Shown here piece by piece: positions 1-5,560 of a stretch of DNA of 5,560 bases. Made by a program: the position numbers and the translations under genes. The stretch covers positions 1-5,560 of the forward strand of contig JAEDJB010000119.1 in assembly GCA_016296565.1 (NCBI GenBank), given 5' to 3'. The stretch is from Oscillospiraceae bacterium (GTDB lineage: Bacteria > Bacillota > Clostridia > Oscillospirales > Oscillospiraceae). Within the stretch, counting starts at the first letter, position 1. Each line of letters begins with the position of its first letter. The notes under the pieces are model-generated. The model was not told the origin of the DNA, ran no database searches, and worked only from the letters and a program-made list of their open reading frames with translations.

Positions 1-201
1 GGCGGCGGACAGGGCCTCCATATCCGGGTGGTCCTGGGTGCCCCGGCGCAGAACCTGGGGCAGCAGAGCGTTGAGGGAGGCGGTTTCCTCCGTCAGCGGG
101 GCCAAAAAGGTGACGGAGAGCATAGAGGTTTTGAATTTTTTTGTCTGGACCACCCGGAGCGTTACGCCGGGGGCCAGGGTTCGTTGGGTGATTGGGAGCA
201 T
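1..201 (-). CDS. yfmF: M16 (insulinase-like) peptidase homolog, YfmF type, N-terminal part
   Basis: Partial gene: 67 codons read leftward from ATG at 201-199 and run off the window edge with no stop. An AAAGGAGG ribosome binding site (208-215) lies 6 bases upstream and fixes the start. The visible protein has the usual opening of M16-family proteins: a short strand, then KFKTSMLSVTFLAPLTEET (residues 22-40), then a helix and LRRGT..HPD (51-60). In catalytic M16 enzymes the helix before the RGT segment carries the zinc motif HxxEH. Here the equivalent residues appear to be A45, P48 and Q49, so this chain is probably not catalytic. That fits the YfmF-type member of the YfmF/YfmH pair, which databases link to EF-P 5-aminopentanol modification in Bacillota; the link is from memory and cannot be tested here. 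A YfmH-like partner would be expected to the left, outside the window. The gene is divergent from the ylxM-ffh operon. Family is fairly certain, subfamily less so. Confidence 0.75.
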   Translation of the reverse strand, partial: MLPITQRTLAPGVTLRVVQTKKFKTSMLSVTFLAPLTEETASLNALLPQVLRRGTQDHPDMEALSAA

Positions 202-229
202 GGATACCCTCCTTTGGGGTGAAACGCTG

Positions 230-247
230 CGCGAAAAACGCGAAAAA
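230..247. repeat. Tandem 9-bp repeat CGCGAAAAA x2
   Basis: Two adjacent identical copies of CGCGAAAAA (230-238 and 239-247) lie in the leader of the leftward YfmF-type gene, between its proposed -10 and its ribosome binding site. CGCG-A5-CGCG within them is also a short inverted repeat. It could be an operator or an incidental low-complexity stretch; no known site is recognised. Confidence 0.4.
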
Positions 248-265
248 GGAATCAAGAATAGTAGT

Positions 266-293
266 ATTTTACCATATTCTTTGGGAAAGTAAA
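266..293 (-). promoter_or_regulatory. Candidate promoter of the YfmF-type gene
   Basis: Reading leftward, TTTACT (293-288, four of six matches to TTGACA) is followed by a 16-base spacer and TAAAAT (271-266, five of six matches to TATAAT). TGG precedes the -10, giving an extended -10 (TGn). Transcription would start near 259 and give a leader of about 58 bases before the ATG at 201. The -10 is convincing; the -35 is only fair. Confidence 0.5.
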
Positions 294-354
294 GTCAGGA
301 AGGAAATTCTGCGGAAATCCTAGCCAAAAAAGCAGATTTTCATACAAATTCCTC

Positions 355-383
355 TTGACAAAATCCGCCTGGTGGGTTAGGAT
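355..383 (+). promoter_or_regulatory. Sigma-A promoter of the ylxM-ffh operon
   Basis: A perfect -35 box TTGACA (355-360), a 17-base spacer and a -10 box TAGGAT (378-383, four of six matches to TATAAT) lie upstream of ylxM. The bases just before the -35 (about 325-350) are A/T-rich and could act as an UP element. Transcription should begin near 390, leaving a leader of about 50 bases. It is the best promoter in the window and probably drives all six downstream genes. The TTG of the -35 box is also an in-frame alternative start for ylxM, which can mislead gene callers. Confidence 0.8.
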
Positions 384-392
384 AGTCACTGT

Positions 393-414
393 TGTAAAGG
401 AAATTAACTTTACA
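393..414 (+). promoter_or_regulatory. 7-bp inverted repeat at the operon transcript 5' end
   Basis: TGTAAAG (393-399) and CTTTACA (408-414) are perfect inverted repeats separated by 8 bases. They begin only a few bases after the predicted transcription start. As DNA this could be an operator for a dimeric regulator, placed where binding would block transcription. As RNA it would form a 5'-terminal stem-loop that could protect the mRNA. I do not recognise it as the site of a known regulator. The inverted repeat itself is certain; its function is inferred. Confidence 0.5.
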
Positions 415-438
415 TGCCGTGCACAGGAGGGCCTCGCC

Positions 439-807
439 ATGAAAAACCAAGCCTATCGAATGGCCATGCTTTATGATTTTTATGGCGATCTGCTCACCCC
501 CCGACAGAAAGAGTTTTACGACCTGTACTACAACGACGACCTGTCCCTGGCGGAGATCGCGGAAAACTACGATATCACCCGTCAGGGCGTCCGGGACACC
601 ATCGTCCGGGCGGAGAAAACCCTGGAGGAAATCGAGGAAAAAACCGGTCTCATCCAGCGCTACCACCGCACCCGGGCCACCGCAGCTTCCCTCCGGGATC
701 TGTGCGGGCAGATCCAGTCCCTGAACCAGGCCAAGCTGGCCAACCAGGAGCTGGACGCCCTCTGCACCAGGCTGGGCGAAGCCATCGACGACCTTGAGAG
801 GGAGTGA
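439..807 (+). CDS. ylxM: YlxM family helix-turn-helix protein (UPF0122), SRP-associated
   Basis: The 122-residue product matches the usual size of YlxM proteins. The ATG at 439 has AGGAGG (425-430) 8 bases upstream. A TTG start at 355 would lie inside the promoter -35 box and is rejected. Residues 20-60 (LTPRQKEFYDLYY, then LSLAEIAENYDITRQGVRDT) form a sigma region 4-like helix-turn-helix. The C-terminal half (about 83-122) is a charged, leucine-containing helix that may form a coiled coil. YlxM is almost always encoded next to ffh. Work in Streptococcus mutans, as I recall it, found that it contacts SRP components; whether it acts mainly on SRP or on DNA is unsettled. The stop is 6 bases before the ffh ATG, and the ffh ribosome binding site lies within the ylxM tail, so the pair is probably translationally coupled. 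Confidence 0.93.
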   Translation: MKNQAYRMAMLYDFYGDLLTPRQKEFYDLYYNDDLSLAEIAENYDITRQGVRDTIVRAEKTLEEIEEKTGLIQRYHRTRATAASLRDLCGQIQSLNQAKLANQELDALCTRLGEAIDDLERE

Positions 808-813
808 GTTTCC

Positions 814-2181
<1,368 letters not shown>

Positions 2182-2199
2182 ACAAATTACGTTGGGTCT

Positions 2200-2216
2200 C
2201 CGTGTGTTTCACACGG
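2200..2216 (+). promoter_or_regulatory. Hairpin in the ffh-rpsP intergenic leader
   Basis: CCGTGTG-TTT-CACACGG is a perfect 7-bp stem with a 3-base loop, 18 bases after the ffh stop. No T-run follows, so it is not a standard terminator. It may be an mRNA processing or stability element that protects the 3' end of ylxM-ffh or the 5' end of the rpsP message. A -10-like TAGAAT (2222-2227) follows it, but no acceptable -35 sits at the right distance, so I do not call a promoter. Confidence 0.5.
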
Positions 2217-2257
2217 TTCCATAGAATGAAAGTCAATCATTTGGAGGTGAAAGTAAC

Positions 2258-2497
2258 ATGGTTAAGATCAGACTTCGCAGAATGGGCTCCAAGAAGAACC
2301 CCTTCTATCGTATCGTGGTTGCCGACTCCCGGTATCCCCGCAACGGCCGTTTCATCGAAGAGATCGGCACCTATGATCCCCTGCAGGAGCCCGCTGCCAT
2401 CAAGGTGGACGCCGAGCGTGCACAGGCTTGGATCAAGACCGGCGCACAGCCCACTGAGACCGTGAAGGCTCTGCTGAAAAAGGCCAACGCCATCTGA
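2258..2497 (+). CDS. rpsP: 30S ribosomal protein S16
   Basis: The 79-residue product is a typical bacterial S16. It binds the 5' domain of 16S rRNA and speeds 30S assembly. The diagnostic N-terminal segment is intact: VKIRLRRMGSKKNPFYRIVV (residues 2-21), then ADSRYPRNGRFIEEIGTYDP (22-41). The region from about 49 to 79 forms the usual C-terminal part, AQAWIKTGAQPTETV included. The start ATG has a strong GGAGGTG ribosome binding site (2243-2249), as expected for a highly expressed ribosomal protein. The gene follows ffh after 76 bases that contain a hairpin, and precedes khpA by 12 bases. The product reaches its usual length with no alteration. Confidence 0.98.
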   Translation: MVKIRLRRMGSKKNPFYRIVVADSRYPRNGRFIEEIGTYDPLQEPAAIKVDAERAQAWIKTGAQPTETVKALLKKANAI

Positions 2498-2509
2498 TTT
2501 GGAGGGCAC

Positions 2510-2740
2510 ATGAAGGACTTGCTCACTTATATCGCCCAAAATCTGGTGGAACACCCCCAGGCCGTGGACGTGCAGGAGACGGAAACGGACGGTAATGTTG
2601 TGCTTGAGCTCCGGGTCGATCCCAGCGACATGGGAAAGGTGATTGGCCGCCAGGGCCGGATCGCCAAGGAAATCCGCACGCTGATGCGCTCTGTGGCTCA
2701 GCGCCAGGGCAAAAAGGTTTCCGTCGAAATTATGGACTAA
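2510..2740 (+). CDS. khpA: KhpA/YlqC family KH-domain RNA-binding protein
   Basis: The 76-residue protein is a single KH domain. The RNA-binding GxxG loop is G46-R47-Q48-G49 in the segment KVIGRQGRIAKEIR (43-56), preceded by strand residues VVLELRVDPSDMG (30-42). KhpA works with KhpB (Jag/EloR) as an RNA chaperone; in streptococci and lactobacilli the pair affects cell elongation and division. The gene is typically found right after rpsP, as here. The start ATG has GGAGG (2501-2505) only 4 bases away, which is slightly close. The next candidate, TTG at 2519, would remove the conserved N-terminal helix start MKDLL, so ATG is preferred. The stop is followed by a 120-base structured gap before rimM. 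Confidence 0.95.
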   Translation: MKDLLTYIAQNLVEHPQAVDVQETETDGNVVLELRVDPSDMGKVIGRQGRIAKEIRTLMRSVAQRQGKKVSVEIMD

Positions 2741-2741
2741 C

Positions 2742-2759
2742 GGCAGGCGTTCGCTTGCC
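2742..2759 (+). promoter_or_regulatory. Hairpin 1 of the khpA-rimM gap
   Basis: GGCAGGC-GTTC-GCTTGCC folds into a 7-bp stem (one G-U pair) with a 4-base loop, starting one base after the khpA stop. Its 5' arm GGCAGG (2742-2747) is also complementary to CCTGCC at 2797-2802, the 5' arm of hairpin 3. The two structures could therefore compete, but this is only an inference from complementarity. Confidence 0.5.
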
Positions 2760-2763
2760 AAAG

Positions 2764-2796
2764 AATGGCGGCGCGCTCCTGCGTCCGCCATTTTTT
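2764..2796 (+). terminator. Terminator-like hairpin between khpA and rimM
   Basis: AATGGCGG (2764-2771) pairs perfectly with CCGCCATT (2785-2792). Three more inner pairs (CGC/GCG, with T2784 bulged) are possible. A run of six T (2791-2796) ends the structure, giving the shape of a rho-independent terminator. The rimM and trmD genes downstream have no recognisable promoter of their own, so this is probably a partial terminator. It would reduce transcription of rimM-trmD relative to rpsP-khpA. Confidence 0.7.
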
Positions 2797-2826
2797 CCTG
2801 CCCGTTTGAACGCCGAAACGGGCAGG
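2797..2826 (+). promoter_or_regulatory. Hairpin 3 of the khpA-rimM gap, 11-bp perfect stem
   Basis: CCTGCCCGTTT (2797-2807) and AAACGGGCAGG (2816-2826) form a perfect 11-bp stem with an 8-base loop. It starts immediately after the T-run of the terminator-like hairpin and ends 19 bases before the rimM ribosome binding site. No T-run follows it. It could protect a processed rimM-trmD mRNA 5' end, or compete with the structures upstream. Confidence 0.65.
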
Positions 2827-2860
2827 ACTGAACTTTTGAACACGCAAGGAGGGGTTTCCC

Positions 2861-3352
2861 TTGAAGAATCGCTATCTGGAAGCGGGCAAGATCGTCAACA
2901 CCCACGGTATCGCCGGGGAGGTCAAAATCCTGCCCTGGGCCGACGAACCGGAGTTCCTTCTGGACTTCGACACCCTGTATATTGACGGCAAGCCCATCCG
3001 GCTTCTCTCCGGCCGGGTCCACAAGAACTGCGTGCTGGCCAAGCTCCAGGGGGTCACAGACGTAAACGAGGCTATGAAGCTCCGGGACAAGGTGGTCTGC
3101 ATCGACCGGGAGGACGTGGAGCTGGAGCCCGGCGCCTTCTTCCTGGCGGACCTTACGGGCCTGGAGGTCCGGGACGCGGACACCGGCGAGGTGCTGGGCC
3201 AGATCGCCGAAGTGCTCACCCCTCCGGCCAGCAACGTCTACGTGGTCCGCGGGGGCAAAAAGGAGCATATGATCCCCGCCGTGGAGGAGTTTATCGCAGA
3301 GACCAACGTGGACGAGGGCTACATCCGGGTTCGCCTGATTGAAGGGATGTGA
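2861..3352 (+). CDS. rimM: Ribosome maturation factor RimM
   Basis: The 163-residue protein has the normal RimM length and domains. RimM binds S19 on the assembling 30S subunit and helps mature the 16S rRNA 3' domain. The N-terminal beta-barrel has the family opening YLEAGKIVNTHGIAGEVKIL (5-24), then LDFDTLYIDG (34-43) and the linker EAMKLRDKVV (70-79). The C-terminal PRC barrel begins near 90, with FFLADLTGLEV (93-103), GEVLGQI (109-115), the HMIPAVEEFI segment (136-145) and the closing YIRVRLIEGM. The start codon is TTG at 2861. A strong AAGGAGGGG site (2846-2854) sits 6 bases upstream and no in-frame ATG occurs before residue 72, so TTG is well supported and implies reduced translation. 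In B. subtilis ylqD lies between khpA and rimM; here that position is non-coding. Confidence 0.97.
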   Translation: MKNRYLEAGKIVNTHGIAGEVKILPWADEPEFLLDFDTLYIDGKPIRLLSGRVHKNCVLAKLQGVTDVNEAMKLRDKVVCIDREDVELEPGAFFLADLTGLEVRDADTGEVLGQIAEVLTPPASNVYVVRGGKKEHMIPAVEEFIAETNVDEGYIRVRLIEGM

Positions 3353-3356
3353 TCCC
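3344..3356 (+). promoter_or_regulatory. Small hairpin over the rimM stop / trmD ribosome binding site
   Basis: GGGAT-GTG-ATCCC is a perfect 5-bp stem covering the rimM stop codon and the purine-rich GAAGGGA (3341-3347), the only candidate trmD ribosome binding site. A ribosome finishing rimM would open it. This suggests translational coupling of trmD to rimM. The stem is short, so the call is tentative. Confidence 0.4.
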
Positions 3357-3357
3357 C

Positions 3358-4125
3358 ATGGCCTTTCAGTATCATATCCACATTATGACCCTCTTCCCCG
3401 ACGTGGTGGGAGACATGCTGTGCGAGTCCATCCTGGGCCGGGCCCAGGAGCGGGACATCATCCGCATCGACTGCCACCAGATCCGGGACTACACCCTGAA
3501 CAAGCAGAAGCAGGTGGACGACTACCCCTACGGGGGCGGACACGGGGCGGTGATGCAGGCCGATCCCCTCTACCAGTGCTGGAAGCACATCTGCGACGAG
3601 ATGGGAAAGCGGGTGCACACCATCTACCTCTCCCCTGCCGGCCATGTGTTTAAGCAGGCAGACGCCAAGCGGCTCCAGCGGGACTATGATAGCCTGATCC
3701 TAGTCTGCGGCCACTACGAGGGGGTGGACGAGCGCTTCACCCAGGAGTGCGTGGACGAGGAGATCTCCCTGGGGGATTTCGTCCTCACCGGCGGGGAAAT
3801 TCCCGCCATGGCGGTGGCGGACGCGGTCTGCCGTCTGGTGCCCGGGGTGCTGTCCGACCCGGAGTGCTTCATCGAGGAAAGCCACTGGGACGGCCTGCTG
3901 GAGTGCCCCCAGTACTCCCGCCCGGAGGTGTGGCACGACAAGCGGGTGCCCCCCATCCTCCTCTCCGGCCACCACGCCAACATCGCCAAGTGGCGGCGGA
4001 AGCAGGCCATTCTCCGCACCCGGGACCGTCGGCCAGACATGTACGAAAAGCTGGATCTGTCCTCCAAGGCCGACCAGAAGCTGCTAAAGGAAATCGCAGC
4101 GGAAGAGGCGGAAGAAATAAAATAA
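3358..4125 (+). CDS. trmD: tRNA (guanine-37-N1)-methyltransferase TrmD
   Basis: The 255-residue enzyme is normal in length. It is a SPOUT-class dimer that uses S-adenosylmethionine to make m1G37 next to the anticodon and so prevents +1 frameshifting. Visible motifs are HIMTLFPDVV (8-17), SILGRAQERDII (24-35), IRDYTLNKQKQVDDYPYGGG (42-61), IYLSPAGHVF (89-98), LVCGHYEGVDERF (115-127), and the knot segment DEEISLGDFVLTGGEIPAM (133-151). D155 follows, probably the catalytic Asp. Then come LLECPQYSRPEVW (180-192) and LLSGHHANIAKWR (201-213). The common LSPQG reads LSPAG. ATG 3358 is chosen. GTG at 3349 overlaps the rimM stop, has its ribosome binding site only about 2 bases away, and adds only three residues. 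With ATG, the gap after rimM is 5 bases. rplS, the usual next gene, is absent. Confidence 0.97.
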   Translation: MAFQYHIHIMTLFPDVVGDMLCESILGRAQERDIIRIDCHQIRDYTLNKQKQVDDYPYGGGHGAVMQADPLYQCWKHICDEMGKRVHTIYLSPAGHVFKQADAKRLQRDYDSLILVCGHYEGVDERFTQECVDEEISLGDFVLTGGEIPAMAVADAVCRLVPGVLSDPECFIEESHWDGLLECPQYSRPEVWHDKRVPPILLSGHHANIAKWRRKQAILRTRDRRPDMYEKLDLSSKADQKLLKEIAAEEAEEIK

Positions 4126-4165
4126 AGATGCGCTGTGGGAAAGTACTTCCACAGCGCATCTTTTT
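4124..4165. terminator. Bidirectional intrinsic terminator after trmD
   Basis: AAAGATGCGCTGTGG (4124-4138) pairs perfectly with CCACAGCGCATCTTT (4149-4163), a 15-bp stem, followed by TTTTT (4161-4165). The 5' arm begins inside the trmD stop codon. On the other strand the stem is followed by TTTATTTTATTTC, so it can also stop leftward transcription. It lies between convergent transcription units and marks the 3' end of the ylxM-trmD operon. Confidence 0.95.
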
Positions 4166-4204
4166 ATTGGTTTGGTGAACGGTATTCATCTCTGCCGGAC
4201 GCCA

Positions 4205-4278
4205 GTAGGGGCGAACTGTGTTCGCCCGAAACGCAGAAGGCACCGCAGCGCTGGCGGGTGGTCGCAGACCGCCCCTAC
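4205..4278. repeat. 74-bp palindromic intergenic repeat element, REP/MITE-like
   Basis: The ends are perfect 9-bp inverted repeats: GTAGGGGCG (4205-4213) and CGCCCCTAC (4270-4278). Inside each end is its own hairpin. GGGCGAAC-TGT-GTTCGCCC (4209-4227) is a perfect 8-bp stem, and GGGTGGTC-GCA-GACCGCCC (4256-4274) is 8 bp with one G-T pair. The octamer ACTGTGTT in the left hairpin recurs just beyond the right end (4285-4292). No protein is encoded convincingly. The GTAGGGGCG...CGCCCCTAC design resembles short intergenic repeats I recall from gut Clostridia. Multiple genomic copies are expected but cannot be shown in this window. The rest of the 4166-4292 gap shows nothing recognisable. Confidence 0.6.
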
Positions 4279-4292
4279 AGGGGGACTGTGTT

Positions 4293-5120
4293 TCATTCCC
4301 AGGAAAGAGCGATTTCGTCAGGCAGAAAATAGCCCTGGGGCTGGACCCGCTGAATGGGAATCCCCTTCCCTTCCAAGGTTTCTCCCGGTTCCAGCACTAT
4401 GATCTCATATTCCACCTGCACAGAGGAATTGTAGTGGTACTCTGTCAGGAGGTATCGCGTGTTTTTGTTTACCGAAAATGACTCCGGCAGCGGATTGTTG
4501 TCCAGCTCGGTCTTTCGCAGAAATCCGTAGTTCTGATCCAGTTCCGCCACCACAAGCTTCTCCACCGGCTCTTTCCCGAAAATATGGACTTCTACAGAGG
4601 TTGAGGCCGTGTGGGATGTGCCGTCCAGGTAGTAAGTAAAGGACTCAGAGACCTTCGGGCTGACTCCGCCGCCGTCCATAACCTGGCTGGTGATGGGTTC
4701 CTTTGCCGGTTTCAGATAGATCGTTCCGTCCTCTTCCCAGTACAGAGGGTTGACATACCAGGTGTACGTTTCCTGATCCGTGGTGATATAGAGGGTCCCC
4801 TCCTGCTCGGTGACCACATCGCCGATAGCAGCACGGCTTTCCTGGATGGCGTCGTCAAAGCCACAAACCCAGCTGTATCCGCTTTCTCCGGGAACCGGCG
4901 CATAGTAAAAGGGAATCCCATCCAGGTCTGGGAAGGTATACGCACAAGTCCCGTCTTCTGAATATTCTCTTTCCGCATCCATTTGCTCCACCGGTTCCTG
5001 GGTAAGGTACACCCCGATCAGCCAGTCCCGGCTGGTGGTGGTGCTCTCCGAGGCAAGCTGACAGCCGGTGAGGGAAAACAGGGCGAACACAATGAAAAGC
5101 GGGTACTGAAATTTCTTCAT
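4293..5120 (-). CDS. Putative lipoprotein of unknown function
   Basis: The 275-residue product starts with MKK, a hydrophobic stretch (about 6-17) and a lipobox LTGC, so it should be lipidated on Cys20 and anchored outside the membrane. ATG at 5120 has AGGAGG 7 bases upstream; an in-frame start 18 bases earlier lacks this. The mature part is acidic and rich in aromatic and beta-branched residues, suggesting beta-sheet domains. It has an N-terminal region (RDWLIGVYLTQEPVEQMD, 31-48) and a C-terminal half (about 131-275). The C-terminal half aligns by eye with the upstream gene product at a near-constant offset. I recall similar uncharacterised clostridial proteins with an N-terminal LIGV motif, but no function. 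The start codon overlaps the upstream stop (ATGA), so the two are translationally coupled. It converges on trmD, with the repeat element and shared terminator between. Confidence 0.88.
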   Translation of the reverse strand: MKKFQYPLFIVFALFSLTGCQLASESTTTSRDWLIGVYLTQEPVEQMDAEREYSEDGTCAYTFPDLDGIPFYYAPVPGESGYSWVCGFDDAIQESRAAIGDVVTEQEGTLYITTDQETYTWYVNPLYWEEDGTIYLKPAKEPITSQVMDGGGVSPKVSESFTYYLDGTSHTASTSVEVHIFGKEPVEKLVVAELDQNYGFLRKTELDNNPLPESFSVNKNTRYLLTEYHYNSSVQVEYEIIVLEPGETLEGKGIPIQRVQPQGYFLPDEIALSWE

Positions 5121-5560
5121 GCCGTTTCCTCCTCCCACAAAACCTGGGTGGCCTGTTTGGTGAAGAATCCGTTGGGCTGGAGGGAATAGGTGTACAGGGA
5201 TTCTTCTCCCCGGGACACGATCTCCCGGTCAGTGACGGTCTCCCCCTGGCTGTCGGTACGGCAGTTTTCCACCAGAATGTAGGCCGTCTCCTCTGCCGGG
5301 GTCAGAGTCTCCGGGGCCTGGCCGGGGAGAAATTCCTGGCGGTAAATGACCTGATTATTCTGATCCAGTTGGAGCAGGACGGTCTTGTCGATGGGATAGA
5401 CGGCATTGTAGTTGAGTTTGATCTCAAATCTCTGCTGCATGGTCTTGCCCTGGCGGGTGATGGTGTTGATCTCATTCAGGGTCTGGCTCATTTGGACCCC
5501 GTCGTCGTCCATTTCTCCGCTGATCCCCGTGCCGCCGATGAGATAGAGCTCCCCCTCCGC
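5117..5560 (-). CDS. Uncharacterised, probably exported protein, C-terminal part
   Basis: The frame is open from the window edge (5560) to TGA at 5119-5117, giving 147 C-terminal residues; the start lies outside. A Met at 5512 is internal, because the reading frame continues upstream without a stop and matches the paralog there too. The residues are acidic, polar and beta-rich with no membrane segment. They align with residues about 131-275 of the downstream lipoprotein: EGELYL/DGTIYL, MDDDGV/MDGGGV, LDQN/LDQN, YILVE/YLLTE, QPNGFF/QPQGYF and LWE/SWE, at offsets of 129 to 132. It is therefore very likely a paralog with a signal sequence and a similar N-terminal domain to the right of the window. 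The function is unknown. Its stop overlaps the lipoprotein start by 4 bases, so both genes share one mRNA. Confidence 0.82.
   Translation of the reverse strand, partial: AEGELYLIGGTGISGEMDDDGVQMSQTLNEINTITRQGKTMQQRFEIKLNYNAVYPIDKTVLLQLDQNNQVIYRQEFLPGQAPETLTPAEETAYILVENCRTDSQGETVTDREIVSRGEESLYTYSLQPNGFFTKQATQVLWEEETA

Noticed and set aside
355..438. N-terminal extension of ylxM from TTG at 355
   Set aside because: The TTG is part of the promoter -35 box and precedes the transcription start, so it cannot be translated from this promoter. ATG 439 has the ribosome binding site.
2199..2227. Internal promoter with -10 TAGAAT (2222-2227) for rpsP
   Set aside because: The -10 matches well, but spacers of 16-18 bases give no -35 resemblance. 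The TTGGGT at 2192-2197 is 24 bases away, too far.
2755..2985. A 76-codon plus-strand frame in the place where ylqD would be
   Set aside because: It starts inside the hairpin cluster, has no ribosome binding site, overlaps rimM in another frame and shows no YlqD-like sequence.
2237..3268. A 343-codon open frame on the minus strand, antisense to rpsP, khpA and rimM
   Set aside because: It runs across three well-identified genes on the other strand and both of their intergenic gaps, and resembles no known protein. It is the kind of long antisense frame that GC-rich coding produces.
3349..3357. GTG start for trmD at 3349
   Set aside because: It adds only three residues and leaves almost no space to the ribosome binding site. 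ATG 3358 begins the conserved N-terminus.
3714..4243. Minus-strand frames antisense to trmD and its terminator
   Set aside because: They oppose conserved TrmD motifs and run through the terminator, with no ribosome binding site or family resemblance.
4135..4481. Several short plus-strand frames across the repeat element and the lipoprotein 3' end
   Set aside because: They begin in the terminator or the palindromic repeat, lack ribosome binding sites, and are explained by the repeat plus the antisense of the lipoprotein gene.

Overview
The window looks like a GC-rich Clostridia genome (Bacillota), most likely an Oscillospiraceae-type gut anaerobe. This is an inference from gene content, AGGAGG-type ribosome binding sites, codon use and the style of the lipoprotein genes; no single marker fixes the genus.

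Layout. (1) Positions 1-201, minus strand: the first 67 codons of an M16-peptidase-like gene of the YfmF type, with zinc-site residues that look substituted. (2) Positions 202-438: a divergent promoter region. It holds a good sigma-A promoter and a 7-bp inverted repeat for the rightward operon, and a weaker extended -10 promoter for the leftward gene. (3) Positions 439-4125, plus strand: a secretion/translation operon, ylxM - ffh - rpsP - khpA - rimM - trmD, with short gaps, a near-overlap at rimM/trmD, and a bidirectional terminator at its end. (4) Positions 4166-4292: a non-coding gap containing a 74-bp palindromic repeat element. (5) Positions 4293-5560, minus strand: two overlapping genes (ATGA overlap) for extracytoplasmic proteins, a complete lipoprotein and the C-terminal part of an upstream gene. 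Aligned by eye, the two are paralogs.

The plus-strand genes serve the ribosome and co-translational targeting. Ffh is the SRP GTPase and YlxM its usual small partner. S16 and RimM act in 30S assembly, KhpA is a KH-domain RNA-binding protein, and TrmD makes m1G37 in tRNA. Compared with the arrangement known from Bacillus subtilis, ftsY is absent upstream, no ylqD lies between khpA and rimM, and rplS is absent after trmD. Where ylqD would sit there are three back-to-back hairpins, one shaped like an intrinsic terminator. It probably lowers rimM-trmD expression relative to rpsP-khpA.

No phage, CRISPR, transposase or clearly new multi-gene system is visible. The points most worth a second look are the tandem paralogous exported proteins, the hairpin cluster inside the operon, the degenerate M16 active site and the palindromic repeat element.
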